Origin: Paragordius varius
Lineage: Eukaryota > Nematomorpha
Direction: 5' to 3'
DNA: 64,000 bases
NCBI GenBank assembly: GCA_964247055.1
Contig: OZ176054.1
Coordinates: 12,152,001 to 12,216,000, forward strand
Shown here piece by piece: positions 24,040 to 37,349 of this stretch; the stretch's first letter is position 1; the number at the start of each line of letters is the position of its first letter. A model generated the notes under the pieces. That model was given only the letters and a program-made list of their open reading frames with translations. It did not search any database and was not told where the DNA came from. Made by a program: the position numbers and the translations under genes.

Positions 24040-24425
24040 TGTTTTTAGCAGTACAGTACTAGGTTTCCGAAAAAAAACTGCGCCTGTACTGCCCTGACTT
24101 TTGTACTGCTTTTAAAATTTTTTGAAAATATATATATATAAAAAAATGAATGTGGAATTTTATAGAGGAGTACCCTCTTTAAGATAATAATTTGTAAAAA
24201 AATAAAAGGTTTATTTTTCGGTAAATAATAAGATTGGCCTATTTTTAATTGTAATATTTTATTTTCTGATTGAATTATACATGGAATCGGGTTTCGGACC
24301 TACAAAACCGCTTATGAAGGCAATTGTGCAGTGGCGGAACTATAATCGACTGTAAGATTTAGGCTAACGGCCCTTTAACTTAGGGCTTCCGCAAAAGCGG
24401 CCACAAAATACAAAATAGACACATA
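24040..24425 (+). repeat. Dispersed repeat, also at 59790-60165 inverted
   Basis: Shares CAGTACAGTACT, a run around TAGGCCAATCTTA in complement, and CAGTGGCGGAACTA with 59790-60165. CAGTGGCG-type and CAGTACAGTACT-type ends suggest one or two hAT-like non-autonomous elements in a fixed arrangement. Confidence 0.6.
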
Positions 24426-24593
24426 ATGAATTTGATTAGTAAAAATTTGATCAAAATTTAAAAGTATCAAAGTGTATCAAGAAAAGGGAGTAACAGCCTC
24501 AAGTTTCCACTGTTCACAAAAGGCGTCCTTGCTGCCTCAATGTTTGTTTCAGTTAATTTAATGCATTTGTTAGATATTTTTAATTGTTTCTAA

Positions 24594-26792
24594 TTTATAT
24601 ATTTATGAAAATGGAAAGTGGTGGCTTTGTGATCTGTTTCCGGAAAGCCGGTAGACCCATTCAAATCCAAATGTCCAATAAATATGATCATTAATAAATG
24701 CCTCGACAATAGCTTCGCACTTTTTTAAATTAGGCCCCCAGTTCGGGCCCATCCCATGTAAAAAAGGGTTTTTTTGGTCCACAAAAATCGTGTCTTTGAG
24801 ACAATTTTCCGGAATATGTTGGACCATTCAATTTCATATATGAATTTGTTTTACTTATACTCGATTGCGCCGAAGATGGTCGGCTCGCTTTTTTAATTTT
24901 GGCCTTATTTTTTTCCCGCTTCCCCTGTAAAATGCCACTTTTTTCAAAAAAACAAGTCCACAAAAATTATTTTTTTAAATCTATTTTTCGCCCAAGGTAT
25001 GAGACTGTAAAAATTCAATAAGGATTCCAGGTATTCTCTGTTAAAAGGCAGAAATTTTAGTCGTGCTTTTTTATGACTGCTGGGTAAGAAGATACCCGCT
25101 AAAAACTGCCCGCCATATCAAAATAGCGTGCTTTTAGGGCTAAATTTCAGAAAACCTATGCCATATGAGTTCAATAGGTGCTTAAAATGTTTCCCGTAAC
25201 AAGGCAAAAATTTAGGTCGTGCGGTTTTTCAATACTAGCCGTTAATTAGGCCCTTCACGCCCTGAAAAATGCACCATCATATAATGATTTTTCAGTTTTG
25301 AGGCAATTTTTCCAAAAACTAATGAGAGCATATGGAATCAATCATGATTCCAGGTCGCCGTAAAAGAGCAAAAATTTTAATCAAGCGCTTTTTTTGTATC
25401 AGCGTTTAAACTGCGCCACCAGACCCAAACTGGGTTGTTTAGTAGTTAATTTTCAGAAAACTTATTAGATCATATGAGTTCAACAAGGGTCTGAAATACC
25501 TGTAAAAAAGCAAAAATTTAAGTCGATCGGATTTTTAAATTGACCGTTAATTCGGCCCTTGCCCGGAAAAATAAGCCACCATAGAATGACTTTTTGGTTT
25601 TGAGGCAATTTTTTGAAAATCCCACGAGAGCATATGGAATCAATCTAAATTTCGGTATTACACGAATTAAGGAAAATATTTTAAAGCGTTATTTGTTACG
25701 CCTATGATTGTGTGACCATATCGATACAGCATGCCTCTAAGGCTAAATTTCAGAAAACCTATGAGACTTTGTGAGTTCAATAAGGATTTACTGCCCCTTA
25801 AAAACAAATATTTTGGTATAGGGGGTTATTTTAATGAGTCGTTAATAAAAGTTTTACGCCCTGCCATAGAACAATTTTGTAGTTTTAATATAATATTTCT
25901 AAGAACTAATGGGAACATATGGAATCGATGATAATTCTAGATATTCACCATATAAAGGCAAAAATTATGCCCAGGCTTTTTTTCTATCTGCCTCTATGTA
26001 AGGAGCTAACCGCAAAAAACAGCGCCACTCTAAAGAAATCGCCTTGTTTTGCAGCTAATTTACTGAAATTTTATGAAGCCATATGAGCTCATTAAAATCT
26101 TGAAATATTATCTGTAACTAGGTAAAAATTTACAGGCGTTTTATATCAATCGTTAATTTGGGGCCTTTATCCCCTAAAAATACGCCATCATATAACGATT
26201 ATTTAGTATTTTTTCGAATAACCCATGAGACGATGGAACCAAAGATGATTCCAAATATTTCCCTATAAAGGCAAAGAATTCAACTCAGCGCTTTTTCCAT
26301 ATAGTTCTATGGGTAGGGGTCTACCGGTTTAAAACTGAGACGTCATACAAAAATGGCGTGGTTTTAGTGCTAATTTTCAAAAAACTTAAGAAGCCAGACG
26401 AGTTCAGTTAAACACATTTCTGGGGAATTTGTATAATATATTCTTTCCTTTTAAATAGACCATAAATGATTTACTTTTTATATCCCTTGATCCCAGCGGT
26501 GTGAACACAATTTTAAAATAAAACTTTTAACCATGATTTCCTAAAACGAAAATCTTAAAATAAATCCAATCATAGTTAAATATTAACTTTATTAAGGGAC
26601 AGTTAAAATATGATCAATTTCGAGAAAACAATATTTGACCCTATGCAAAAACCCGTAAAAGAAAGTTTAAAGATATTTTTATCAAATATGCTTTTTATTA
26701 TTTTTTATCTCCATTACCTCTATTTATTGAAAAATATTAAAAACAATTATCAGTAAGACTACGTCACAGCGAAGAAAGACAGGGCCAGCTAC
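24594..26792 (+). mobile_element. Helitron-like non-autonomous element, long form
   Basis: The 5' end is TTTATATATTTATGAAAATG, degraded from the family TCTATA start. The 3' end carries GTCACAGCGAAG then CAGGGCCAGCTAC, the eroded version of a hairpin followed by CTRR. The interior is a degenerate tandem array with about 300-bp period: CATATGGAATCAAT recurs near 25325, 25630 and 25915, and ATGAGTTCAA/ATGAGCTCAT near 25160, 25470, 25765 and 26065. No replicase/helicase gene is present. The inverted relative is at 33233-35518. Confidence 0.6.
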
Positions 26793-28726
26793 TAAGCTAA
26801 TAAAAGTAAAGAACTATATCACCTGATAAACCGCAACAAAAATCTGGTGTAAACATAGGCAAAGTATGTTTTAATTTTGTACTGCGCCAGGTTCAAAATA
26901 TCTGGTGACATTACTTTAAGAATTTAAAACACTTTTTCTGTATGATTAAATACGGCTGAATCTTTTATCACCTCAGAATTTTGATTAAAAGTTTCCGACT
27001 TAAAATTTATGTTATATATTAATTAGTTTTTTAAACTAATTCACCCAAATTAAACAAACAAACCTTTAATTCAATATTCTGAAGTAATAGGATAGTAAAT
27101 TTGTTTTTATATTACTTTAAAGTCTGTACCGTTATCATGCTTCAAAATAATATAAAGCTCACTTCACCAAAATTTTGCCATAAATTAAATTTTAAAGCAT
27201 TGGGTAAAAGTTATCAAAATCATCATAGTGCTTTTGGACTTAGCCCTTAAGAGTGATTGAAAGTTATTTACATTTTTGAAAAGTGCTTCACATCAAAAAA
27301 TTGCAAAGTTGCGCATATTTTGAAATAAAATTTATGAAAGCTTAGTGTTTCAATCCAAAGACCTCAAAAATTAAAATTATTTCACGATATTTTCGTAAAA
27401 AATTGATAAAGTTTTGAAAGTTGAATTTTTGTTTCATTAATTAATTTAAGTTTTCATTTCGATTCAAATTAGGGTATCTAAATACCCTACATTTTTAAAT
27501 TGGTACATTTAAAAAACTAGCTAATAGAATGGTCCTAATTTAAATTTATACTTCTATCCCAATCTAAATTATATAAGTAAATTAAAATATCTGAATAAAT
27601 TACGTTATAAAAAAATTCTCATCTCGAAACACTTAAAATTTACAAAAAAACTAAAATAATCCGTTTTATCTCCAGGCCCAAATCAATTTTCCAGGATCCA
27701 CTTACAACATAAATCTTCTCATAACTAATCGCATTAAAATAAGATAAAGTACGCAAATACCTTAATCAGAAAATCGGATTAAAAAAACTTGCCTCAAGTC
27801 CGTAAAAACAAAAAATCCTAACAAAATCATCTTTTTTGGCGTTTAGAAAAGTTGGGAATAGTGTACCGCAATAATATTAATTTGCCAAAAAATTATATTT
27901 ATTCATACATGCTATTTGTATCAAAGACTTGTTAACAAAAATCCGTAATATTTTGCCAAGTAGCAGAAATCCGGTGTGCAAAACCACAGAAAAAAATAAT
28001 TTATTTCAATAATTGCTATATATTTATTATTGATTTTTTTGTATATTATGTAAAACGTTAATATGCAAAATAAATAACTGTTTAATTATTAGAAATTTTT
28101 TTCTGAACTTGATCACATAGTCAAAAAAATCTATAACTCATCCATGAAAATAATCGAAAAATTGGAGATTAAATTTTATAGATGTTTACCAATCTAGCAT
28201 AGCTAAATCGGAATCCGTTGTGATTGTCCATCGAACAATTCTAAATATAAGTGACCCTATCTTCAATTTTTAAATATTTCTTGTATTGAAATCATTCTAA
28301 TCGAATGTCAACGAGATGTGTATGATTACCCACATAAATTTCGAGGGGTCTAAGATTGAGAAAAAGTGGTATTATTTTTAAGCAATCACAAAAATATAAT
28401 TAAATAACTCATGTTCTTAAAAATATTTTAAAGTTCCATGCCCGTTAAGCGCGGTTTGAGTTTCCTGATCTAATAATAAACGATTTTCTTCTAAAAAGCA
28501 AAAAGCAAGTTTTGATTTTAAAAGTTGATCGTAGGAATAATGATCAAAACTAGATTAAAAAGCAATTAAATATTAGAACGATTTTCTGCATTAGAATATA
28601 ATAGGAAAAATTGTCATTCAATAATTGTGTTTTTATAAAAAATAATACCCTAATATTACGCTGAAAATGGTTAAAAGTTATTTTTATATCTTGTTTTGAT
28701 ATTTATCATTAAAAATTAAACCGTTT
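26793..28726. other. AT-rich stretch with one dispersed-repeat fragment
   Basis: About 27110-27480 resembles the family at 6410-6879 and 59380-59530 (TATCATGCTTCAAAATAATA, then CACTTCACCAAAATTTTGCC). No gene is supported in the remainder. Confidence 0.4.
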
Positions 28727-28851
28727 TTATTGATTTGGAAAATGTTTTGATTGACTCGGAAAACGTTTCGATTGACTGGAAAAACGTTTCGATTGATTGG
28801 GAAAATGTTTCAATTGACTGGGAAAACGTTTATTTTGACTGGGAAATGGTA
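28727..28851. repeat. 21-bp minisatellite, about six units
   Basis: Units of the type GATTGACTGGGAAAACGTTTC repeat in tandem with scattered substitutions. The frame stays open and would encode a seven-residue repeat (NVSIDWE), but the 66-codon frame has no other gene-like feature, so I treat it as a minisatellite. Confidence 0.8.
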
Positions 28852-30206
28852 TATATTAAAATTTACTTGAGGTTTGTGGAATATTTTCATTATTTCTATA
28901 TAAAATTTATAAAATTATGTTGTTTTTTGAGATAAAAAACTGTCATTTAAGATAATCAAACATATATTTGGAAGCCTAATCAAAATTTATCTTCACGATG
29001 TTTTCTTTTTTTAACATAAATAGTAGATATTTGTAATTCTAGTCTGAAGCATGTTTAGATTGGAATTACAATGTATATGTTATATTTAGTTAATTAAGAT
29101 ATATATAACAAGTGTTTAGTAAATTATTTGCTTTTCAAAAACCTGGGGCCAACTACCCCAATTTGAATCAAAGGACATAAATGAATGTGTTGTATTTAAG
29201 TGTTAATAATGCTATCTGGCAATATTTATTGAAAAGTTGAAAAACTTTTTTTATTCATACTATAATAATAAATTTAAAGTTTAAGGATCAATATATTTGA
29301 AACATATGATAAGTAGGATATTTTATATCCTTAGTGTTATAATATTTTATTTGATAGTATTTCCTCAATACAAAAACCAAATTTTTCATATGGATATACC
29401 ATGTATAAAATATCCATATTGTGAAATATGATAATTTTAGTGGGTTTATAAAATTTTTACTATTAGATGTATAACAAATATATTAATTTATTTATTTATT
29501 GACAATAAATAATCCAACCTTAATTTGGCCCACTATCATATATTAAATTATTTTTTATTTAAGCACTCCAAAATATATTTAAATAGTGTTAATATGGATG
29601 GATCACAATAAAAGAAAAATTGTTAATATATATGTTTTATTTCATATCAAATAGTAAAATGCAAAAATATCCAGACAATATTTTGACTATCAATTTTCTA
29701 TTAATTTCCCAATTTTTACAAGATATAATCATCAAAATTTTAATTATTCGGATAATAAAAAAATTTAAGATAAAAAATCATTGAACTGTTTACACAGTCA
29801 AAAATATCTATTAAGTACAAATTATTTTTGCAATTTCTGCAATGATAGTAATATTAATTTTAATAAAACGTAATGTAAATATAACATAATATTTAGAATT
29901 AATTTGGTTGTCGGAAGAAATATCAACCCCTAATCATGTTTCAGGTAATAATAATATATTATATAGAGATCTATGCTTAACCGTTAATGAAGGTGTCGAA
30001 TTGGTTAACTTATCAAGACTAGGATATATCTATGGGTTTTAAATAATTTACATTGATATAGAATAAACTTTACCAACAACATTAACGTTATGAAAGAAAA
30101 TAACTATATAGTGTGGAAAGTACCGATGAATTTAATAAACCGATTTGGCGTTTCTCTGTATTACCCTAATTCAGCTCTTCTTTCCGATATATATAACATT
30201 ATGTAT
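28852..30206. other. AT-rich stretch with palindrome-family fragment
   Basis: About 29430-29720 matches part of the palindrome family (TTTACTATTAGATGTATAA, TTATTGACAATAAATA). The rest holds nothing I can support. Confidence 0.4.
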
Positions 30207-30216
30207 TATATAAAGG
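30207..30216 (+). promoter_or_regulatory. TATA-box-like sequence
   Basis: TATATAAAGG lies 83 bp upstream of the ATG at 30299, spaced well for a start site 25-35 bp downstream. AT-rich background makes chance occurrence likely enough to keep this tentative. Confidence 0.35.
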
Positions 30217-30298
30217 CACCAGTAAGCAGTGTCCATATATGATTATTTAGTATTACATTTATATTTCAAGATCTCAGCTTAATTACATAGAGATTTGC

Positions 30299-30535
30299 AT
30301 GAGTTACAACGCTAATTATATGTATGAATGGCACACTTTGGAACATTGTTTTAATTTTCTTGGCTACAAACCTCAACTAAGTCGCAAATTCTTTCTGCTT
30401 GGGGTAATAAAATCAAATCAAATATATAATTTTATAAAATTTGCCTTAAATACAATTAATACTTTATTACCGTTTATGATTTTGAATCCTACAGATATTG
30501 AAATTCAAACACCTAAAAAGTATTTAAGCTATTAA
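30299..30535 (+). CDS. Small hypothetical protein, 78 aa
   Basis: Not recognised. ATG-started frame reading MSYNANYMYEWHTLEHCFNF, then LGYKPQLSRKFFLLGVIK, a hydrophobic middle (FALNTINTLLPFMIL) and a polar end (NPTDIEIQTPKKYLSY). A TATA-like box sits 83 bp upstream. It may be a first or single exon; given the short introns in this genome, further exons could follow. Could also be a chance frame in AT-rich DNA. Confidence 0.35.
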   Translation: MSYNANYMYEWHTLEHCFNFLGYKPQLSRKFFLLGVIKSNQIYNFIKFALNTINTLLPFMILNPTDIEIQTPKKYLSY

Positions 30536-31041
30536 GCAGAATTTAAAGCTATGCCTTTTTTAGACTTTTGAGCGCATTAAACAATTTTTTTAAAAAAATG
30601 TTAAATAGCAAATACATCCTCATTTTAATCTTTTTTACCGCCATTATTTTATATAAAATTTTTTAATCGCTAATGCAACAGGCCACGCATATGGTTAGAA
30701 AAATGTAAATAATTAACTTTAAAATTTCAGACGGGATTTTATTATAAACTTAATATGTTTGGATTCAAATATCAGTTGTTCGTTTCAATCCTGTTTTGGA
30801 GCCTGTTCCAATACACTCTAGTGTAAAAAATATGTGCCTTTTTATATAATAAGAACAATGTTTGATAATTAAATTTTAACCAAAATAACGTAGGAAACTG
30901 TAGTTTTTATCTAAAATTAAGCCCTGGGAAAAACTACCCCAAAAGAAATATGAGAAAAAAGTTAAAAGGCAATTTATTTTCAACTAATTATATTAAAAAC
31001 CGGAAAAGAAGCATTTTATATATTTCAACCTTTTGTAGCTT

Positions 31042-31332
31042 ATGTTATACCAACATAATATGAGTTCATCTTTAAACCTTTTTGAATACTATCGAAACGA
31101 TACTTCACCAAACAGTTTTGAACATAATAAATTTTTGAGTGCAATGTCACTACCTAACAACAATGCCCAAACGCAGACCCTTAGTTCTTTAAAGTCAAAT
31201 TTATCTTTAAATGAAAATCCACATGATAACGCCACCTTATATCTCAAATTTATATTAACGAATTGCGATGTCAGCAACAGTATCATTATTAATCCAAACA
31301 CTTTTTATCATATGGATAAAAATATTTATTAA
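31042..31332 (+). CDS. Hypothetical Asn/Ser-rich protein, 96 aa
   Basis: Not recognised. ATG-started frame with MSSSLNLFEYYRNDTSPNSF, then FLSAMSLPNNNAQTQTLSSL and a C-terminus ending TFYHMDKNIY. Its Asn/Ser richness resembles the gene at 45389-48569. It lies 500 bp downstream of the 78-aa frame on the same strand and might be another exon of the same gene. Antisense frames overlap, so coding status is uncertain. Confidence 0.35.
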   Translation: MLYQHNMSSSLNLFEYYRNDTSPNSFEHNKFLSAMSLPNNNAQTQTLSSLKSNLSLNENPHDNATLYLKFILTNCDVSNSIIINPNTFYHMDKNIY

Positions 31333-33232
31333 TTATGATATAGTAGGTAATTTATTTTAGAAATTAGTTTTTAAGTGAAAATATGACGTTAAGAAGCCAC
31401 GAACATCGTTTTGATAATTATTAAGTTCAGGTAAATTAAATAATTACGCAGCATAAAATAGAAAGCTGTTTAGAAAGTTTAAAAACCGCTATAAAACCGT
31501 TCTTTAAACAACCGTTTGCGGGATTTAGATTAAAAATTATTACAATTAGATTTTATTTGGATTCTTTTTCTTCATTATATTTATTGCTATATAAACTTAC
31601 CGTTAACACTTTTAAATTTATAATTTTAATATCATTTGATTGAATTAGAGCTATATTGTAGCGGGATATTTAAAGTATATTGTATCCTATCCGGAGTTTG
31701 TTATAATACCAATTATACACTACTCCGGCGTGTCCAACACAAATGGCTCAGGGCCGCATTTTAAACTCAAAAATTATGGCGGCCCGCATAAATATAAATG
31801 GACAATAACAAATATTTTAATATATATCAAAAATACACTATAAAATGCATAATCAATATAACTTTTTAAAGTTCGTTGTCAGTTTTAGACTTATTGTGTC
31901 AATTTTACCAAGATTTCTAAGCATAATTTTTCCAATAAATTATTTGCGCGGCGCATATTGACTCCTGCAGTACTCAATTAGGGAATGTTGCAATTTTGAT
32001 CTAATTACACTTGTTAGTCAAATTTTAGCGCATTTATAATTATATTTGGCTTCTTTAAAAAATTTAACATAAGGCGCGGGGACATTTGTCGTTGAATTTT
32101 GCCTAATTATGGAACAGCTCTAACTTTTTTAATGCTCGAAACCAGTTTATACTTCCAAAATTTTTGGAGTGTTATAAACAATCAATTGTAAATATAATTA
32201 CCCATAAATATTTAGATCAACAAATTTTTTTTAAGATTTTCGTTAAAATGAGGAATTAAATATCCTCGGTAGCGTGTGTTAGGATAATTTTAACATCTTT
32301 TATAATTAGTCATAGTGGTGTCTAATTAATAAAAGCAATCCATCGAATAATAGAAAGTAACAGGATATTATTAATTTTATCGTATGAATCTCGATTTATT
32401 AATTCTTAACATTTATAAATTTGTTCATATAGCTTATTTATCGGCTCATTTTCGAGGAATGAGTAAACGAAACACAATGTTAGGGTCAGGTTAGATTTTT
32501 ATGATAAATAATACCAGATCTAATTATTATGGAACGCTCCCTATGTCAATACGTGAAATCTAATGGAGTTTATAGCCTATTCACTATCAAAAAACAGGGT
32601 TTTATTAGGTATAGCTATCTAATGTTTATATTTTCATCAAATTCCATTTTTTAAAAAACAATCTATTGATATACGTTATCTCATAGAAAAAACCCAAAGA
32701 TATCATTTTTTGGTGTAAAAAGACTAAAAAATTTTGTTCGAATTCGGCCAGTATCGATAACCGTAATTTTGACACATTTTGGTAACATTTTACGCAAAAG
32801 TTTAAAATATATAGATTATTAAATATATAACATGCAAAAAATACGTTTATCTTTTTAACGGCTGGTCCATTAAACACAAGCAACGATTGCGCGTTTACAC
32901 ATTGATGTCAAACATATGAATTTTTGCAAGATACCATAGGCCAATAAATTTAAAATTTTAAAAATATTTTGTTAAAACGAATTTGTTATAGGAAATTTAT
33001 AATGCTTATTGAAAACAGTTAAATATTAATGATTAGATGCTAACCCAGGGAATATTTATGGTAAAATATCAAAATGCACCTAACTAAAATTAATTTTATG
33101 AAAAATGTGCCTTTGTTATAAATCAATGATGTGCTGAAACGTATTTTAAATATGTGTATTCTTACATATAAGTATTTTTATAGAGCTATTCAATTTTTAC
33201 ATTTTAGAAAGACAAATTATTATATTTATATA
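31333..33232. other. Intergenic region with a hAT-like terminus
   Basis: Around 31727 GTGTCCAACACAAATGGC and GGGCCGCATTTT resemble a hAT-type end also seen at 3853. No partner end is found. The remaining sequence up to the Helitron-like boundary shows no supported gene. Confidence 0.35.
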
Positions 33233-35518
33233 TTAGCTGCCCTCTCACGCTTCGCTGTGACTTAGTCTCACCGATAATTATTCTTATTAATTTCCATAAA
33301 TAGAAGTAATGGAGATAAAAATAATAAAATGTATATTTAATAAAAAGAAGTCTTTAATTATCTTTTTACGGGTTTTTGCATACAAATATTGTGTACTCGA
33401 AATCGACCATATTTAAACTGTCCCTTATTAAAGTTAATATTCAACTATCATCGAATTTATTTTAAGATTTTCGTTTAACAAAATCATGGTTAAAAGTTTT
33501 ATTTGGTTTTCCAAAATAAATCATTCGTGGTCTCTTTTTTAAAGAAAAGAATGATATCATACAAATTCTCCTGAAATGTGTTTATAACTCATATGGCTTT
33601 TTAAGTTTTTTGAAAAATAGTTCCAAAACCGCGCCATTTATGGCGTCTCAGTTTTAAACCGGTAATCTACCCATAGACGTATATGGAAAAAGCTCTGAGT
33701 TAAATTCTTTGCCTTTATAGGGAAAATATTTGGAATCATCTTTGATACCATCGTGTCATGGGCTATTCGAAAAAATACCTCAACACTAAATAATCCTTAT
33801 ATGATGGCGTGCTTTTAGGGCATAAGGGCCCCAAATTAACGGATAATAAAAAAATGCTTGACCTTAGTTTTTACATAGTTACGGGTAATGCTTTTAATGA
33901 GCTCATATGGCTTCATAAATTTTCTGTAAATTAGCTCCAAATCAACGCAATTTTTGGCGGATAGCTCCTTCCTAAGGGCAGGAAAAAAGCATTGGGCAAA
34001 ATTTTTGCCTTTATACGGGGAATATCTGAAATTATCATGGATTCCATATGTTCCTATAAGTCTCATGGGTTTCTGAAAATTGACTCCATATATCTATATG
34101 GTGAGCATTTTTACGTGGGAAGCCCCCTAACTAGGGGCGAAACAAAAAAACGCTCGATCAAAATTTTTGTCTTAATTTGAATAATACCTGAAATCATGAT
34201 TGATTCCATATGCTCTGGTGGGATTTTTGAAAAATTGCCTCAAAACCAAAAAGTTATTCTGTGGTGACGCATTTTTCAAGGCAAGTGCCTAATTAAGGGG
34301 TAGTTCAATAACGCTCTACTTAAATTTTTGCCTCTTTACGGACAGTATTTCAAGCCCTTATTGAACTCATATGGGTTGATAAGTTTTCTAAAATTTGCCT
34401 CCAAAGTTCCGCTATATCGATATGGTGGCGCAGTTGTTGGCGGGTAGCCCCCTACCCAGAAGTCGATATAAAAAAGACGTTCGATAAAAATTTTTTATAG
34501 GGGAATAGCTGGAATCATCATTCGATCCATATGTTTTTAATAGTTTTTGGAAGAATGGCTTTAAAACCAAATAATAGTTCAATGATAGCGCATTTTTAGG
34601 GCGTAAAGGGCCTAATTAACGGCTAATTTAAAAACCACTCGACTTAAATTTTGCCTTTTTACGGGCAACATTTCAGGCCCTTATTAAAGTTATGTGGCTG
34701 ATAAGTTTTCTGAAAATTAACTCCTAAACACCGCAATTTCGATATGGTGGCGCAGTTTCAGGCGGGTAAGAAGCTCATACAAAAAAGCGCTTGATTAAAT
34801 TTTTTGTCTCTTTACGGAAAATACCTGGAATAATGATTGATTACATATGCTCTCATTAGTTTTTGGAAAAAATTCCTAAAATTAAAGAATCATTCTATGG
34901 TGACGCATTTTTCAGGGCCTAATTAACGGCTAATTTCAAAAAACCGCACGCCCTAATTTTTGCCTTGTTACGGGAATATTTTAAGCACCTATCTCATATG
35001 GCCTGATAGGTTTTCTGATATTTAGCCCCAAAGGCACGCTATTTCTATATGACGGGACAGTTTTTAACGGGTATCTCCTTACCAAGCAGCCAATATTAAA
35101 AAAAGCACGACTAAAGCTTTTGCCTTCTAACAGGGAATACCTGTAATCCTTATTGAATTTTTACGGTCTCATATCTTAGGCGAAAAATAGATTCATAAAA
35201 TTATTTTTGTGGACTTTTTTTGAAAAAATAACATTTTACGGGGGGAGCGGTTAAAAAGAGGGCCTAGCAATCAAAAATAAGTTAAAAAAAATCATATTTG
35301 AAAAATGGTTCAACACGTTTTCCCGAAAATTGTCTCAAAGACACTTGTAAAACCGTTTTTTACACGGAGTGGGCCCGAACTGGGGTCCTAATTCTAAAAA
35401 AGGCGAAGCTATTGTCGGGGCATTCATTAATGATTATATTTTTTTGCATTTGGATATGAATGGGTCTACCGGTTTTCCGTAAACAGATCACAAAGCCAGC
35501 ATTTTCATTTTTTATAGA
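33233..35518 (-). mobile_element. Helitron-like non-autonomous element, best-preserved long form
   Basis: On the minus strand it begins A|TCTATAAAAAATGAAAATG and ends GTCACAGCGAAGCGTGAG...GGGCAGCTAA|T. The end forms a short hairpin (GTCAC-GC with GC-GTGA) ending about 11 nt before CTAA. A 5' TC, a 3' hairpin, a CTRR end and insertion between A and T with no duplication are Helitron hallmarks. The 2.3-kb interior is made of degenerate units of about 300 bp. It lacks a Rep/helicase, so it would depend on a partner. Confidence 0.65.
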
Positions 35519-36184
35519 TTTTGGGACTTATTCGATAATTTTAACATGATAAAACTCAAAAACGTTAAAATAAAAATGGATTGGAGAATATAAGAGAGTG
35601 TTATAGCTTTATTCGATTATTAATATACGAATATTTAGGCGTTTTCCCTTAATTTAAATAGTGTTATCTGTATAATCTCATTTATTTTAGGATTCTCCGA
35701 AAAAGTTTTAACCAATTTGATTATATCCTGTTTCAACCCTTAATATATTTGTCAGCTGTGTTGGGTTTGATTAGGCCCCAAAAAAATTATCAATTTACAT
35801 TATTATATGTTGGTTGTTATATTTTGCAATATATCTAGATACGTACCAATCTTAAGTGAATTTCAAACAACTAATAACAATATCAAACGGATACTAATTG
35901 TTGAGGCATATGCGAATTTCCTTAAACAGCGCGGATTCTACGAGGAATTCGTCGATTTTTTCCATCTTTCTTTCCTTAATATTTCAGCTTTCGCATGGGC
36001 TTGGTCAAATTTAAGCGCAACTGGAACGGTATATTAACTTTGTATTTGTAAACAAAAACTTATTACTTTTGATCAAAATAATTGTTTAAGTAATTAATAT
36101 TATATTTATATTATATGATATGGAAATGGAAATGGATTAAAGCCAATGCTTAGGAATAAATTTTTTGGGTAATAACTTGGTTGT
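35519..36184. other. Gap with a possible exon
   Basis: An open stretch at about 35840-36029 (plus) reads FQTTNNNIKRILIVEAYANF, then LKQRGFYEEFVDFF and ISAFAWAWSNLSATGT. It is bounded by TCTAG and a GTATAT donor-like site. It may be a coding exon but I do not recognise it, and no partner exon was found. Confidence 0.25.
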
Positions 36185-36931
36185 AATATACTATAAGCTC
36201 GTCAAGAGTGTTTTTAAACACTTCAAATTGGTCTTTAAACATTTCAAGTTGGTTCTTAACTTCAAGTTGGTACTTAAACAACAAGTTGTTCCTTGAACAT
36301 TTCAAGTTAGTCCTTGAATACTTCAAGTTGGTCCTTGAACTTTTAAGTTGGTCTTTAACTTCAAGTTGGGCCCAAATCGTTTATCATTCATCTATTTTAT
36401 GATTTTTATATTTTCTATTATTTAACATAAATTTTAAATCAATATCTTTTATTAATCATTCAGAAACCCCATATCCTTATTAAATTCTTAAAAAGTATAT
36501 AAATTTTAATATGATTTTAACACCTAATCAAAAAAATATAGGTATTCTGGGTTATTAATTATATTTTTTAATAAAAACATTTATTTAAATTTGAAAATAT
36601 AGTTTGAAAAAAAGTGGTGTTTGAATAAAGTTTTATTTATGAGTAAATAAATTCATAATTAATTAAAAATATAAGGTTTAAAAATAATAAAATAATAATA
36701 TAAATGAAATATTTTGGTTAAATCCAAATTTAAAATTTTTAGGATCAAGACTAAATTGAAGTGTTCAAGGACATAATGTTCAAGGACCAACTTGAAATGT
36801 TTAAACCAACTTGAAATGTTGGACCAACTTGAAGTGTTCAAGGACCAACATGTAATGTTCTAGGACCAACTTAATGTGTTTAAGGACTAAAATGTTATTT
36901 AAAAACACTGTTGAGGTGCTTATGGTATATT
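36185..36931 (+). mobile_element. Foldback-like element with 21-bp tandem units in its arms (copy 1)
   Basis: The left arm (about 36185-36370) and right arm (about 36755-36931) are inverted and each is a tandem array of units like TCAAGTTGGTCCTTGAACAT. The outer tips match (TATACTATAAGC against GCTTATGGTATA). The 380-bp centre is AT-rich and is homologous, in opposite orientation, to the centre of copy 2 (shared TTTCTATTATTTAACATAAA). Frames read through the arrays are repeat artefacts. The architecture is that of foldback elements such as Drosophila FB and Galileo. Confidence 0.75.
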
Positions 36932-37349
36932 AATTCGAATTTATTGCAATAAATTAACGGAGTAACGTTGTTTATTAACTCAAAATAAATTATTAACGTT
37001 TAAATATTACGATAAAATTTTGTAAGAATGCATTTAAGGGTAGATTTACCCCAAAATAATAATTTAGGCCTTTGTTTTTAAAAACCTAATAATCGCATTA
37101 TTATATTTTGACATAAGTGTTTGTCAATTTAGAGTTGAATAATACTATAATCCGAGTAAAATAGTTATTTAGATCCATACTTTAAAAAATTAGTTTGGAA
37201 TACGAAATTAGTTATGATATAATAGAAAATCAGCTATTTAATGCGTTTCAAACTTTGCATTCATTGTCTATTACACCGTTGAGTTCCCTTTTTCTAAATA
37301 TAATAAATATTATTTGCCAAAAAATTGATATTTTAAAACTATTTATACC

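Noticed and set aside
35840-36029. Ribosomal protein S19-like exon (VEAYANFLKQRG)
   Set aside because: The resemblance stops after about a dozen residues; the following sequence does not match S19.
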